From Apostichopus japonicus (taxonomy: Eukaryota > Echinodermata > Holothuroidea > Aspidochirotida > Stichopodidae), in the NCBI RefSeq assembly GCF_037975245.1, contig NC_092566.1, positions 308,001 through 372,000 of the forward strand: DNA of 64,000 bases. The letters run 5' to 3'. This document shows positions 1 to 51,400 of this stretch, in pieces. A program made the position numbers and the translations under genes. The notes below the pieces were generated by a model. The model was not told the origin of the DNA. It did not search any database and saw only the letters and a list, made by a program, of their open reading frames with translations. Position 1 is the stretch's first letter. Each line of letters begins with the position of its first letter.

Positions 1-540
1 GCTATATCATGTCATATTACACAGATTAATAGACTAGAATTAGTACCCTAATCTCAGCTGAAGCTATATCATGTCATATTACACAGATTAATAGACTAGA
101 ATTAGTACCCTAATCTCAGCTGAAGCTACATCATGTCATATTACACAGATTAATAGACTAGAATTAGTACCCTAATCTCAGCTGAAGCTATATCATGTCA
201 TATTACACAGACTAATAGACTAGAATTAGTACCCTAATCTCAGCTGAAGCTATATCATGTCATATTACACAGATTAATAGACTAGAATTAGTACCCTAAT
301 CTCAGCTGAAGCTATATCATGTCATATTACACAGATTAATAGACTAGAATTAGTACCCTAATCTCAGCTGAAGCTATATCATGTCATATTACACAGATTA
401 ATAGACTAGAATTAGTACCCTAAGGTGCACTAATCTAGTGTTTGATAATATAGAGTTTATTCTTAATTACACAGACTAATAGACTAGAATTAGTACCCTA
501 AGGTACACTAATCTAGTGTTTGATAATATGGTGTCTATTC
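1..540. repeat. tandem array, 62-bp unit
   Basis: Nearly seven near-identical copies of a 62-bp unit starting GCTATATCATGTCATATTAC run from 1 to about 420. Two longer variant units (about 77 bp) sharing the ACTAGAATTAGTACCCTAA segment continue to about 540. The array is cut by the window edge. It lies in the last PTEN intron, or beyond the gene. Confidence 0.95.
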
Positions 541-737
541 TTACACTAAAGTTCCAGTACCCATGTAGATCATTTGCAGAAAATAACATTAAAATGTTTA
601 ACATCGCCTTAATCTGTAAGTTTGCTGTTAGCAGAACCAATGAGGTCTGTACAGGTTTCATTGGTCACTTGTACATCACTAAAGCATTTTTAAGTGAACA
701 ACCTGTTAACAACTCTTCTTGAATGAATTAAGCTTAC

Positions 738-39022
<38,285 letters not shown>

Positions 39023-42000
39023 TTTGATCTTTTATTTCCACAACTTTACAGTTATTCCAAAACTAATAATCACAAATGAACCAGAGTTCCAAAAGGCAAC
39101 GTTCCTTTAACACATTGTTTAAACAGAAATCAGTGTAACACAATTCAGTGCAAGTCGTATGTCTAACACTTTTGAAAACCTGGCCAAGAAAGGAACACTT
39201 TCTGCCTTATTATAAGGTCTAAGTTCAGAACAATGATCTCAATTAACTTTGAGTGATGTTAGACCTCACCTACTGGTTGTACTAGTACTATTTAGATGAT
39301 ACAGAAATGCACTAATTTTACATACAATTCAGACCTTTTTCTGTGTCCAAATGTTTTCCTGTGGCAGTCCTATGAATGTCTTCTGAAACCATTACCTACG
39401 GCTTACATTGATTTAGTAATCGAATTGTACGATGGTTAGGTTACTGAAGGTCTCTTGTAGTTGAAGACCGTTGTCTGATGTGCCACTGGTCAATGGGAAG
39501 TCAAATCAACAAGTCCTGGGAATTTGCTACAGCATTCTGTACAGAGACGTGACTTACTGAGTATACGGACATAGCCTACACACAAGCATATCTCACAGAT
39601 CGCAGGCGGAAGTAAATGAGACAGGATGCAAATATTCTGAAATACGTAAATGACGAAACGTTCAGTTAGATTACTTGAACGCAAAACGGTTACTATTTCC
39701 ACTCTGAATGCATTTCAGCATATGGAACTCCTCCGTCGACTAGAAAAATAACCAAAATCAGTCATTTACACCGTAGTCTGCACCTCCTGTATGGTCTGCA
39801 ATCGTTCTTGTTCAACAATATACAATGAACGCCAAACGTGCAAATACATATAGTGCTAAAAGGATGAATTCGAATGGATGCTAAGTACGACATAACGCGA
39901 AGATTTTCAAACACTGTTAACCACTTCCTGAAAATTGCGGTTTCGATTATGTTTCATGCATCAGCACATTTTGCATCTCTGTTCTCTCTAAGCATTGATA
40001 TATTTTCTATAAATAAACCACAGAAATACAAAGTAATCATAGTACGTAAGGCTAAGTTCCATACATCCCTACAGGAACTAATAGCTAAATTACCACCCCG
40101 TGCACGTTCGATAGTTAGGAATGATGTGAATATTTTGCTATCTCAATGCAACTGTTATTGTTGTTTTAACAACATACATTGATGTTTAGTTAATCGTACT
40201 ACGAAATTGTGTCAAATTGTATATCTTTTGTGTGAGTCTGCGTTTTGCAGGTTCACATCTCAACACCCTCAATAAACTACACGGCACGTACATACATCTT
40301 GTGTGTGTCATCTCTGACTGAGAGTACTACTCTTCGAACCAGGCCACGTTAGTGGCCCTTAACCAGGAACCTACATTGACGACCACGTTGCAGTAACCCA
40401 AATGTGAACCTGTTACCACTTGACTACACAATGCAGAGCCACAGTAGGGAAAAAAGGAGAGAGAATACTCAATTATGACTTTGTGTTGTATGTTGTCTTG
40501 TTTTAGTTTGATTTTCTTGTTATATGTAGCTGTCATGTATGGTCATATGGTCATTGGCTGCTGCAAATACATTTCTAAAGCAAATGCGTAGCAACTAGCA
40601 TGGAACTTTCATTTGGTCAGGCTTTTGCATGGGTATTGCATGTTTGAAATGCGTTCGTTGTTTTCACAGCATTGGAAGAGCTACTGTAATATAATGGCCG
40701 GGATTCGTGACTCCCACTACACTCGAAACTAATGAATATTGTTTGTGGTGGCGCACTGCTCTAATAAGAAATTAAGAATGTCTGCGGTGTATGGGGTCAT
40801 GCTCCGCTCAAATATGTATATTCATATAGGCCTACCGTATTATTATTTACCTTCGTTGTACTGTGCAGCTGATGACAACATGATATTTTCAGTGAAGTTC
40901 AGTTTCTGAAATCCCAGTACCACAGTTCTACCCGGTCACTAAGACCAACTGAATGTTGCCCACCGAGGATCTTCTGAGAAGTTCGATCAAAAGCTGACTC
41001 TTTTCTTCCACGGATAGGTAACTGAAGGATAGTCTCACATGCCACTAATAACAGTTAATAGTATAAGTAGTAGTACTGAGCAGAATTACCTTTTAGTTAG
41101 GTTACTACAGTGTAAATTGTGCACTGCAGTCATCATAGCAATTGGCCTACTGCATAAGGCCTACTATATAGTATGCGCTGACTCTTACTATCTTAGGCCT
41201 AATTTTTCTTTTACGTTAATGATATCACTTAGAGTTTACAATGGGAACGGAAAATTATATCCCATGTCTTAACATGAAAGTAAGCAATAACAACTTTGTG
41301 TAGGCAAAGGAAGTTGAAGACAAAGAGATGGAAATTAATTAGTACTAGCCAGTGCTACTGCTACTAATGCTATTAGTATTTACCGTGTGGTGGTGTACAC
41401 TAACTTGGAATGCCCCCAAAATTACCATAGTGAACAAGGAAATATCAATTTTATATTGACATTCCGTGGATTATTCAACCCATTTAGTGAGTTTATACAG
41501 TAAACTGCAACACATGCACAAAGTTAGGGAAATGTTTTCATGCTTCTAGCAATTTGACCACCGATCTGTACAAGTATATAATTCTTTTATTTGTGAGGGA
41601 ATCTGGTCAAACCATCGATGAAAACACATAGCTGAAGGATAGAACTAAACCATTGAGCAAATCAGTGAGATTGTTATAGAATATGGCTAGTTGGATAACA
41701 GTTCTTGAAATAGCGATCAAACTCTAACAGCTTGTTCTTGGTTTGGATGGTTATTTTAAGAATTGCAATATGATTTGAGGTGTCAATGTTTAGACATTTT
41801 TAATGGGTCCCGCCTGACTAAGCTAACCTAAAGACTGCAAACAGACTGCTAACAGATTGTTACTAGTCTAAGGCAGTTCATGAAATGTGAATATATTCAA
41901 GTGTAAACCAGGAAACTACCTAATTCATTCTTGTGATCAAATTGATGTATAACAATGTAGATTCGGCTTTCAGGGATTGGTTTTCCCAAAAGAGAATAGA

Positions 42001-42371
42001 CCTAAACAAATTGCATTCAACAAGCCTAAAAGCATTTTCATATTATCAAACCATTTGCCTATGCCTACTGGATGCACATGTCAAAATGTTTCTTATATAT
42101 CATCTGGATTTCATTTTCATTTAATTCAATGTGAAATCCTCAGTTCAAGTGTATCGATGTTTCCACAATTTGAAGAACCAGATTGATCGAGAGGCTACAT
42201 GTATTTTTGATTTTTTGGGCTACTGAGTCTGCTATTAGCCAGGCTGAGTTTAAAGGATTGTCATACCATCTGATTGTGATGCAAATTTTTTACTTTTCTA
42301 AGTACAATGTGTAATATCAGATTATCACTATTGGCTCTGTATGTAGAATTTTTCTATTTTTCATTCACCAG
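39023..42371. promoter_or_regulatory. divergent intergenic region between PTEN and KLHL2/3
   Basis: The PTEN start (minus) and the KLHL2/3 coding exon (plus) face away from each other across 3.3 kb. Around 39.5-41.0 kb CpG dinucleotides are clearly denser than in the surrounding introns, as expected for promoters. Both 5' UTRs and any non-coding first exons should be here. A plausible splice donor for a KLHL2/3 leader is GGATAG followed by GTAACT near 41017. I could not fix any transcription start or TATA box. No other gene is recognised. Confidence 0.5.
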
Positions 42372-42486
42372 TCCTTGTGAGTCTGCCTATCATGGAAGAA
42401 GTGGAAATAGACCAAGTTGAAATTCCAACGTATCGCAGCATAGAACACACACAGAAAGCATTTGAAATCTTCAGTGCTATGAGAAA
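42372..42486 (+). CDS. KLHL2: KLHL2/3 exon with start codon
   Basis: The acceptor TTCATTCACCAG after a long pyrimidine tract suggests that a 5' non-coding exon lies upstream. Translation begins at 42392 with [12 protein letters not shown], and the conserved part is [14 protein letters not shown]. The donor is GTAGGT after two bases of a Lys codon. The frame stays open to the acceptor, so a further upstream coding exon cannot be excluded. The favourable ATG context argues for the start chosen. Confidence 0.85.
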
Positions 42487-45400
42487 GTAGGTTATTACAA
42501 TGTTCAATGTTGCAATTGGTTTATTCTTTTTAATAAGGCAGCTCTTGTACCTCATGTGTTTGTGTTTCTTTTAATGGATCTTTCCATCAGACTAAGTCTG
42601 TTATCACCTGTTTATAAGCATGATCAATAATGGTCATATTTTTTTCTCATTTGAAGCAGGTTTGTTTGTTTGATTCTCTGTGATATGGATGTAACTTTCA
42701 TGTCAATGATTGTTGTTTTTGTTTTGTTTTTTTGTAAGTATATTAAGATCTTGTTTTGGTACTTTGAATCTTCCATAAGAAAGTATATTCATTTAGTGTA
42801 ACATGTCACATTGGATTGTTCACATATGTAGTGAAGTTTTTTTCACTGCAATATAAAAGTGTTCTAGTTTGTGACTGTTAATGCAGATCATTCATTTATT
42901 AGGATATGTCAAAACAAATAAACCCTGCATGACATTTTTCTTAACTTCAGTTTTATGAGTAGGTATCCATTGTATAGCAGTGCACTGAAAAAAAGAGATA
43001 GCATTACCCCTCCCTCCTTCACTAATAACAATCCTGTTAAATCCTTCACTGCTTTTAAAAGGTAAACCACTTTTTCTATCTTTAGACAAAGTTTTCTCTG
43101 TGATGTTGAACTTGAAGCTGAAGGTGTTGTTATACCTGCCCATCGTAGTGTATTAGCTGCATGTAGCCCCTACTTCTCTGCCATGTTTAGAAGTGAACTC
43201 TGTGAGAGTCGTGAAGAGAGAATCAGTCTACAAGATGTTGATGGTTCCGCTCTAACACTACTTATTGACTACATCTATACATCAGAGATCAAAGTTACAG
43301 AAGAAAATGTTCAAGTGAGTCAATAAAAGTAATAGTTCATTTCATTTTGTAAGAGACAATTATTGATCACCAAATCTGGATGTTGCATTACACAGTCTGT
43401 GGATTGGTTTCTAGTCCAAAATATTTTATACCTCTGACAAAATTTGTTTGTCTAAGCAATATCGGATGTGAACTATCAGTAAATGATGCTAATTTTACTG
43501 ATACAGATATTGGCCCAATATCTGCAATGTTGGGCCTACTGTATAGCAGAGATATTGGCCCATATCATTAATTGGTGCAACACTAGTTCTGATGTAATAA
43601 GAGTTTGGAATACAAAGATCGTCAGTACAACATGCATTTTGTATCGACAAGGTTTCAATGTTGTGAAAATGAGATGAGTATTCGGTTATAAATCAAACAA
43701 GTTATGCTCTTGCATAAATACGAGTATTGTACCAGGACTGTTGTTGCTGCGTTATCTGCTGCTTGTGCATGTAGCATTGTGGGCTCATAATTGACGCACT
43801 GAATGATATGATCAACGATGTCTATCAAGGAAAAATCCAAATCACCAAGCAACGATGGAAATCTCAGGTCTAGATAAAAGATAACAAGGTATAACCTTTC
43901 ATAACTGTCTGCACTTTGTAACGACAAGAAGAAAACGGAGAAGTTAACTTTTCAGAGTGCAGAACACGGTTTGGGGCGTGTCTTCAATGCCTTTAAGCCT
44001 GAGAGGTCAGCGGTCAGATTACGACATTAATGGAATGTACACATACAAGGAGTTAGAAAATAACTCAGTGCACCCTCAATGGGTAGCACATTGTAATTGG
44101 CATCTTGCATTATATATGATCTAACCTTCAGCTGTTTACATATGTAGCTAATGCTAGAATATCCCCTTCCTAAGTTCCTAGAGGAACATTCTACTCAAGT
44201 ATTGCACAGGAGTTGGCAGCTTGAAACTTAAGCCTATAGCTCAATTGCCATTTGCAATCATATTGTTGAAATTTGTCTGTATCCTTATTGATCACATTTT
44301 GAAATAAAACAGTCAATTAAATTAGACATTTCAAAGCAATTAAAGCTTTCAATTGATCTTAATTGTTTGAGGTGGGCACTTGATTGCTTGGGCCAATAAA
44401 GTGTGTTTTGGTATAATAGAATGTTGCTGCTAGAAACAGAAAGTTATCTCAATATCACAACTAAGACATAATATTATGAAAAGTTTGTGCAATGACATCA
44501 TCAGCTAGAGTATTTACCCATTTCACAGACTCTTCTTCCAGCTGCCAGTATACTACAGCTGATGGATGTCCGCAATGCTAGTTGTGAATTCTTGAGAGGT
44601 CAGCTGCATCCAACTAACTGCCTTGGAATTAGAACTTTTGCAGATCATCATTCCTGTAAATCACTTCAAAACGATGCACAAAATTTCACCTTGCAACATT
44701 TCAGGTATAATTCTTATTTAGTCATTTTCAATAGGAAATGAAATACAGACATCAGATTAATGAATGTGTGATCTCAAGATCAGGTCTTAGGGTCAGTTTT
44801 ACATCAGTGAACTGTCCTTTTTGAAGTTTTCAGTTTTCCATAAGTATGAATTATCTGGAAAATGAGAATGCATTATTCTTTAGTGCCATATTTTCTTGGG
44901 CCCCTAGTTGACCCAGGACTGTAGCACCACTTAACTATTCCCCTCAGGGATCAGGTTTGAGCCTAATCAGTAAATGACAACCCAAACACAATATGAAACC
45001 ATTTATTGTAGGCCATCGCCATACCTGATGTAGGGCGTACTTTCCCAACAATTAACACACAACATTATAGTAGTAAAGTTTAATGTTACATTGAAAACTG
45101 TTAGGACTCCATTTTTAATTTGAAACTACCAGGGCTTAGCTTCCAATTCCAAAACCTAGTGACTTTTGATGAGAGTGAAATCATGCTGCTTTAAGGATAC
45201 TACTATCTTAACTCTGAAGATTCAACTAATACTGTAGAGAATTTAAATTTGAAAAAATGGGGAATTGTAGAGGCAGAATTGATGTTTGTTTTCTTGTTTG
45301 TTTCCAGTGCTGTAGTTAAAAGTGAAGAATTTCTAGCATTGTCTGCTGAACAGGTCTGCAATCTGATCAGTAACGATAATTTGACAGCTCAGTCAGAAAA

Positions 45401-48400
45401 AGAGGTATGTATAGGTTCAAATCGGAACTTTTTCAGCCTTTTTTTATGCTTGTTAAAAGTTCTGAAATACCTTTTAATACTGATTGGACTGATTTTTCTT
45501 ACCCATATTTATGTTAATTTGAATCACCTGTAGCTGTTACTTGGAAGAGTGCACACAGAGCTCATCCTAGCATTGAGCTCCCTTGAAGGTAACCAGTGGC
45601 TTAACCAGTCTATACCAGCCTGTAGGGGATGCGGGGGGGGGGGGGGGGGACTAATTCCTTAACAACAAAGGTACATACCAGTCTATACCACCTGTAGGGG
45701 ATGCGGGGGGGACTAATTCCTTAACAACAAAGGTACATACCAGTCTATACCAGCCTGTAGGGGATGCGGGGGGGGGGGGGACTAATTCCTTAACAACAAA
45801 GGTACATACCAGTCTATACCAGCCTGTAGGGGATGCAGGGGGAGGACTAATTCCTTAACAACAAAGGTACATACCAGTCTATACCAGCCTGTAGGGGATG
45901 CAGGGGGGGGACTAATTCCTTAACAACAAAGGTACATACCAGTCTATACCAGCCTGTAGGGGACGCAGGGGGGACTAATTCCTTAACAACAAAGGTACAT
46001 ACCAGTCTATACCAGCCTGTAGGGGACGCAGGGGGGGGACTAATTCCTTAACAACAAAGGTACATACCAGCCTGTAGGGGGCGGGGGGAGACTAATTCTT
46101 TAACAACAAAGGTACATACCAGTCTATACCAGCCTGTAGGGGATGCAGGGGGGTACTAATTCCTTAACAACAAAGGTACATACCAGCCTGTAGGGGGCGG
46201 GGGGGGGGGGAGACTAATTCTTTAACAAAAAAGGTACATACCATCAATTTATATTGGGAAGGAGTAATTCAACTTTAATTAATACAGTCATATTTATTGT
46301 TTGTGATTTTTAGCTCACAAACGATTCGTTTATTACTCTTTCCATTTGAAATTTTCTTAGCTTCTTATGTGGAATTAAACTTTTCCTTTTTGCTCATGAG
46401 AGATCATGAATTGATGAAACAATATACATTTTGGTAATTTTGATAATTTTTAGTAGTTCGGCGAAAGAAATTGTTTATAGCATTTGCACAATGACACAAT
46501 TGTTTATTTCTGTATCAATTGGGTATATTGCCAGGCTTCTGTTGAGCTCGGTGAAAGTGATATGGTTAGTATACCTCAAACATTTACTTACGTGGTATGT
46601 GCCATATGATGTGATACATTACTACTTTGTTCCAACTAACTGTTCACTGATACTGTTTCCAATGTGGAGGTTACTATATCTATGAAGGAGTTCCCTTTTA
46701 ACATTCCCCTCAAGTCATAACTGAGCGCTGTAAGTTAAATCGACCAAAACAAGTCTGATTTCACACGACCAAGTCAATGGGCTGTTGCATACAGTCAACT
46801 CAATGAAAAAGTCCCATTGACTTACTGTGTAAAATTAAAGAGATCATCGAATCAACGTTCTTGCAAAGGATGAATCAAAATCTACAAGACTTTCGTTTGT
46901 GGTTTGTGATAGTAGATACTCTGTGCATATGTGAAAAGATCGCCGAATCAAGCGACCGCATTGTGAATGACGATTTAAACAAAATCTCCCCATATACTTA
47001 GTGTGTTACTCTAGTCTGTAGGGTAGCTTAGTATGGAGGTAGGATGGAGACCTATTTTCGTGCAGTTAGGCTGGAGCCTATTAGATGTAGGCTTAGTGCT
47101 GTATGTGTATGTGCATACTGCACCAAAAAAGGTTGAAAATTGGGGAATGCAGTAATACTAAAGTAATGCACAGTTCAACACTCTGTTTTTCAGGTAGTGT
47201 CTGGAGGCCGGCAAGTTATTAAAAATGCTAGCACCTAAATTTAGGTACCAAATAGGTTTATTCATTGAGACTCACTTTTCCAATTGACAAATCTGGTGTG
47301 AGCAACTGTGCCTTTTGGTGCTTTAGTTTGTTTTCTTCAGGGTATTTCCCTATATCATATTCTCTTTCTTCTGTCTTGATTAAGAATCTACAGCTTGCAT
47401 TTGAGTTGGTATCAATAATTTCTCCTCACAAGGTATTTGAGGCAATAATTTCATGGGTCCGTCAAGATGTAACTAACCGTTATGACTACACACATCAACT
47501 ATTGGAACACGTTCGGTTGATGCTGCTTCCTTCAGAGTATTTAATCACCAGAGTTCAAGAAGAAAGCCTTGTTAAGAACGACAGTCAGTGCAAGGATTAT
47601 TTATTAGAAGCTTTGAGTTACCATCTCATGCCAAAAGAAAAACAACTCCTCATGAAAAATGTCCGAGCAAGACCAAGGACACCCATTGGTTTACCAAAGG
47701 TCAGTAAAACAATTTTGTTCCTAATGGACTTGTCTCTCTGATGGACCAAGAAATAAAACAAAAAACCATATCATTGAAAAAACATAGATTTAACAGGTTG
47801 TTTGCAAAAGCTTTGCAATGAACTTTAACCCCCTACTTGATCATGGTTTCTTGCACCATTGATACCATTAACTTTTAAGAGTGCAACAATTTCATGGTAG
47901 AAAGTTTCTGCTTCCAGACTTTTAATAATTGTACATATTTGTTCAAACCAAGAAAACTTTGCAACTACATATGACATTTTCAGTCAGGTATTTTTATTGT
48001 CAGTGTTTGACTACAACTGTAACTGCAATGCTAGTTTATGTTGGGTTGTGTATATTTATTAGTGTTACATGTATGTTAGTGTAGCTTGAGTTATAATGTG
48101 TTACTAAGAGTATTTGGAGTTGTGTATGTTGGGTTGTTATGTTTATTTGTGTTACATGTATGGTTATGTATGTTAGTGTAGCTTGAGTTATAATGTGTTA
48201 ATAAGAGTATTTGGAGTTGTGTATGTTGGGTTGTTATGTTTATTTGTGTTACATGTATGGTTATGTATGTTAGTGTAGCTTGAGTTATGTGTTACTAAGA
48301 GTATTTGGAGTTGTGTATGTTGGGTTGTTATGTTTATTTGTGTTACATGTATGGTTATGTATGTTAGTGTAGCTTGAGTTATGTGTTACTAAGAGTATTT

Positions 48401-51400
48401 GGAGTTGTGTATGTTGGGTTGTTATGTTTATTTGTGTTACATGTATGGTTATGTATGTTAGTGTAGCTTGAGTTATAATGTGTTACTAAGAGTATTTGCA
48501 GTTGTGTATGTTGGGTTGTGTATGTTGTGTTGCATCTTGCAATCAAACACTCAAACAGGTTACTTTAAGACCACTTATATAATACATTCTTTGTACTGTC
48601 TGGGAAGATATACATTAGGGTAGCAAGTTTAATATATTACAAGATACTGGTAAGCTGAATGTTTTCCTATTTGGTTCACTCAGTTGATGCTAGTCGTCGG
48701 TGGTCAGGCTCCAAAAGCTATCCGGTCAGTCGAAGTTTATGATTTGAAGGATGAATCCTGGTCTACAGTTGCTGAGATGCCATCAAGAAGGTGTCGAGCA
48801 GGTAATGTCATTTTGATTTTGTAAAGCCTGGTTTCACATGAGAGGCCAAACTAACTGCTATTCATTCTCCCACTTTCATACAAGGTCTACTTTGAAATGC
48901 ATAAATTGTATTTTCTCCCCTATCTTAAAACCTCATAACTGTCAGTACAGCTATTCAGCCCATTGTCAATTATATACTAATTGTAGTTACCAAGATTTTA
49001 TGAAACTATTTACATCAAATAAAGTAGGTATTAACTATTCTTACATATTGTGAAATACAGGGTTGTTTCAAGTTACTTGGTATGTAACCTGCAAGCTGAT
49101 TTGTATCAAGTTAACTAGCGGACGAGTGTTTCTTCATACTGTAGTACACAGTTAGAATTGTTTCAGTGGTATTATGTTTCATTACATGCACAGATGAAGT
49201 CATATCCCTGCTGGCCTAGGATTATCTTGAAATGCAATTAATTTCCTTTGCATGTGTGTTCTAGGTGTTGCTGTTCTGAAGGGCTATGTGTATGCTGTTG
49301 GTGGCTTTAATGGTTCATTGAGAGTCAGGACAGTGGACGTTTATGACCCAGAGCAAGATAAATGGTCTACAGTTGCTCCTATGGATGCCAGAAGAAGTAC
49401 CCTTGGAGTTGCAGTTCTCAATGGTTCAATATATGCAGTTGGAGGATTTGATGGGACAACAGGTAAGCAACTCTATCCATCACCTTCTCTTCTATAAAGC
49501 TGCTTTATTACAACAAGTTTTAAAAGTCACCATTATCTTTTCATTTTATCTTCATGTTGATCATTTGGTTGTTGTTTTAGGTTTGAGCAGTGTTGAAGCC
49601 TACGATCCAGTCAGAAATGTCTGGGAGTGTATTGCTCCTATGCACACAAGAAGGAGCAGTGTTGGGGTAGCAGTGCTAAATGGTGAGTCAAAGGAGTTAA
49701 GATCTTAAGTGTGGTACCATGACTAGAGCTTAAATTTTGGGAAAGGGGGTGAGCAGGTTTATGGGGAGGGGTGATATGGCAGAGATTAGGAGGTAAGTGT
49801 TTTGTATGACTTATCACATTCATATAGGTACAGTTGAAAACTCACAAAAATGGTCAAGACTCCTCAACAAGTGAAACATGATTTTCTATAGTTAAACCAT
49901 TTTATCCAAATTGTCAAATCAAGATTTCAATCAGTATTCTCTAAAATTGTTTCAAATATTTCCAGTTCTTCACATTTTGTATAATTTGACTAATCAGTGA
50001 GAGGTGAACATTTCACAGCTCATTTGCAAATCACTTGAACCTGTCAAGTTTGTCTCCTTTGTGATAACTTCTGTCGAGGATAAAGAATATTCCTTAAAGA
50101 TAAGATGACCTCATTTTTTTTTTCTGTGCAGGATATCTTTACGCTGTTGGTGGTTATGACGGAGCATCAAGACACTGCCTTAGTTCAGTTGAGAGGTTTG
50201 ATCCAGCAGATGGTAAATGGAAGCCAGTGGCAGAGATGACTACCAGAAGAAGTGGTGCAGGTACAGGTTGACTCAATCATTTCCACAGCTTATCAATTTA
50301 GCTTTATTAAACACTGCTGAATTGGTTTTTGGTTGACTTAGGCAAGCAAGTAACCTATGCAGTCAAGTTGGCATGTGTATGTTTGTGTGTATGTGACACT
50401 CTAGCTTGTAAACACGATGTTTCAAGATAGGTAACATCTGCAGTTCTCATATTTGGCATATGGCTCCTCTATAATTAGTACAAAAACCCTATTGCTGTGG
50501 GTGGATGTCAACGGTCATTTGGGGTCAGCAGAGGGCAAAATATGCAAATCTCAAAAATGCTGTTTCTCCAGAACCTGAACTTTTAAATTTCATTAGGTGT
50601 CAAACTTGAAATCCTTGTACACATGATATCTCCTGAAGGGAAACATGATTGGCTCACATATTTTGCATGTGGCTTCCCTGTAATGAGTAAGAGAACCGTA
50701 TTGTTTTTGGTGGAGGTCACAGGTCATAAAGAGTCACACTCAAACCTTGTAAATACAATATCCCAAGATTGGTTACATTTACATAGCTAATATTTGGTAT
50801 GGATCTTTCTTATATCGAGCTCAGGAAACCTGTTCTTATGCTGCATATGTAATGTATTTAAAGGCAAACAACCGCTGCAAGGGGTTTCCCTCTGGTTATA
50901 CATTCGCAAACAGAAGTGAAATTTGTTCACTGTAATCTAACACTAGTAGACCAATAGCAAGGGTCCATTGAACTCTGTATTCAGTATTACTGGCCTGGTT
51001 GTGTTCTTAAAGAGCACACAGTAAGTTTTATTATTCCAAAGGGGTTGTTTGACAGATTATTGATGACTGGCTTTCACAGTTTGACAGCATTAAATATTGT
51101 CACTACTCACTAAATGTCCTGATTTGGCTATGAAATGTGTTTATCAATGACTTATCTCTCGCTCCTCCTAAGGTGTTGGGGTAGTAGATGGTCTCCTATA
51201 TGCTGTTGGGGGTCATGATGGACCTATGGTTAGGAAGAGTGTTGAAGTGTACAATCCAGAAACAGACAGGTGGACAGACAGAGCAGAAATGACAACGTGC
51301 AGAAGAAATGCTGGTAAGCTATTCATCATTCATGCCACACTTCATGTAGTCCTGTGAGATCATTGTTTGGTTTACCTTTAGACAATTGCAGAAGGTCCTA

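Noticed and set aside
480-702. Possible last PTEN exon after GTTAACAG at 703-710 (minus)
   Set aside because: It would end after seven residues and lacks any PTEN tail similarity; the true last exon is more likely outside the window.
39874-40182. 102-codon plus-strand frame in the PTEN-KLHL2/3 interval
   Set aside because: No recognised domain. It lies in the CpG-rich promoter region, where fewer stops are expected. An AATAAA follows near 40270, so transcript data would be worth a look.
43655-43927. 90-codon minus-strand frame in a KLHL2/3 intron
   Set aside because: The peptide looks somewhat protein-like and might be a transposon relic, but I can name no family and no flanking repeats are seen.
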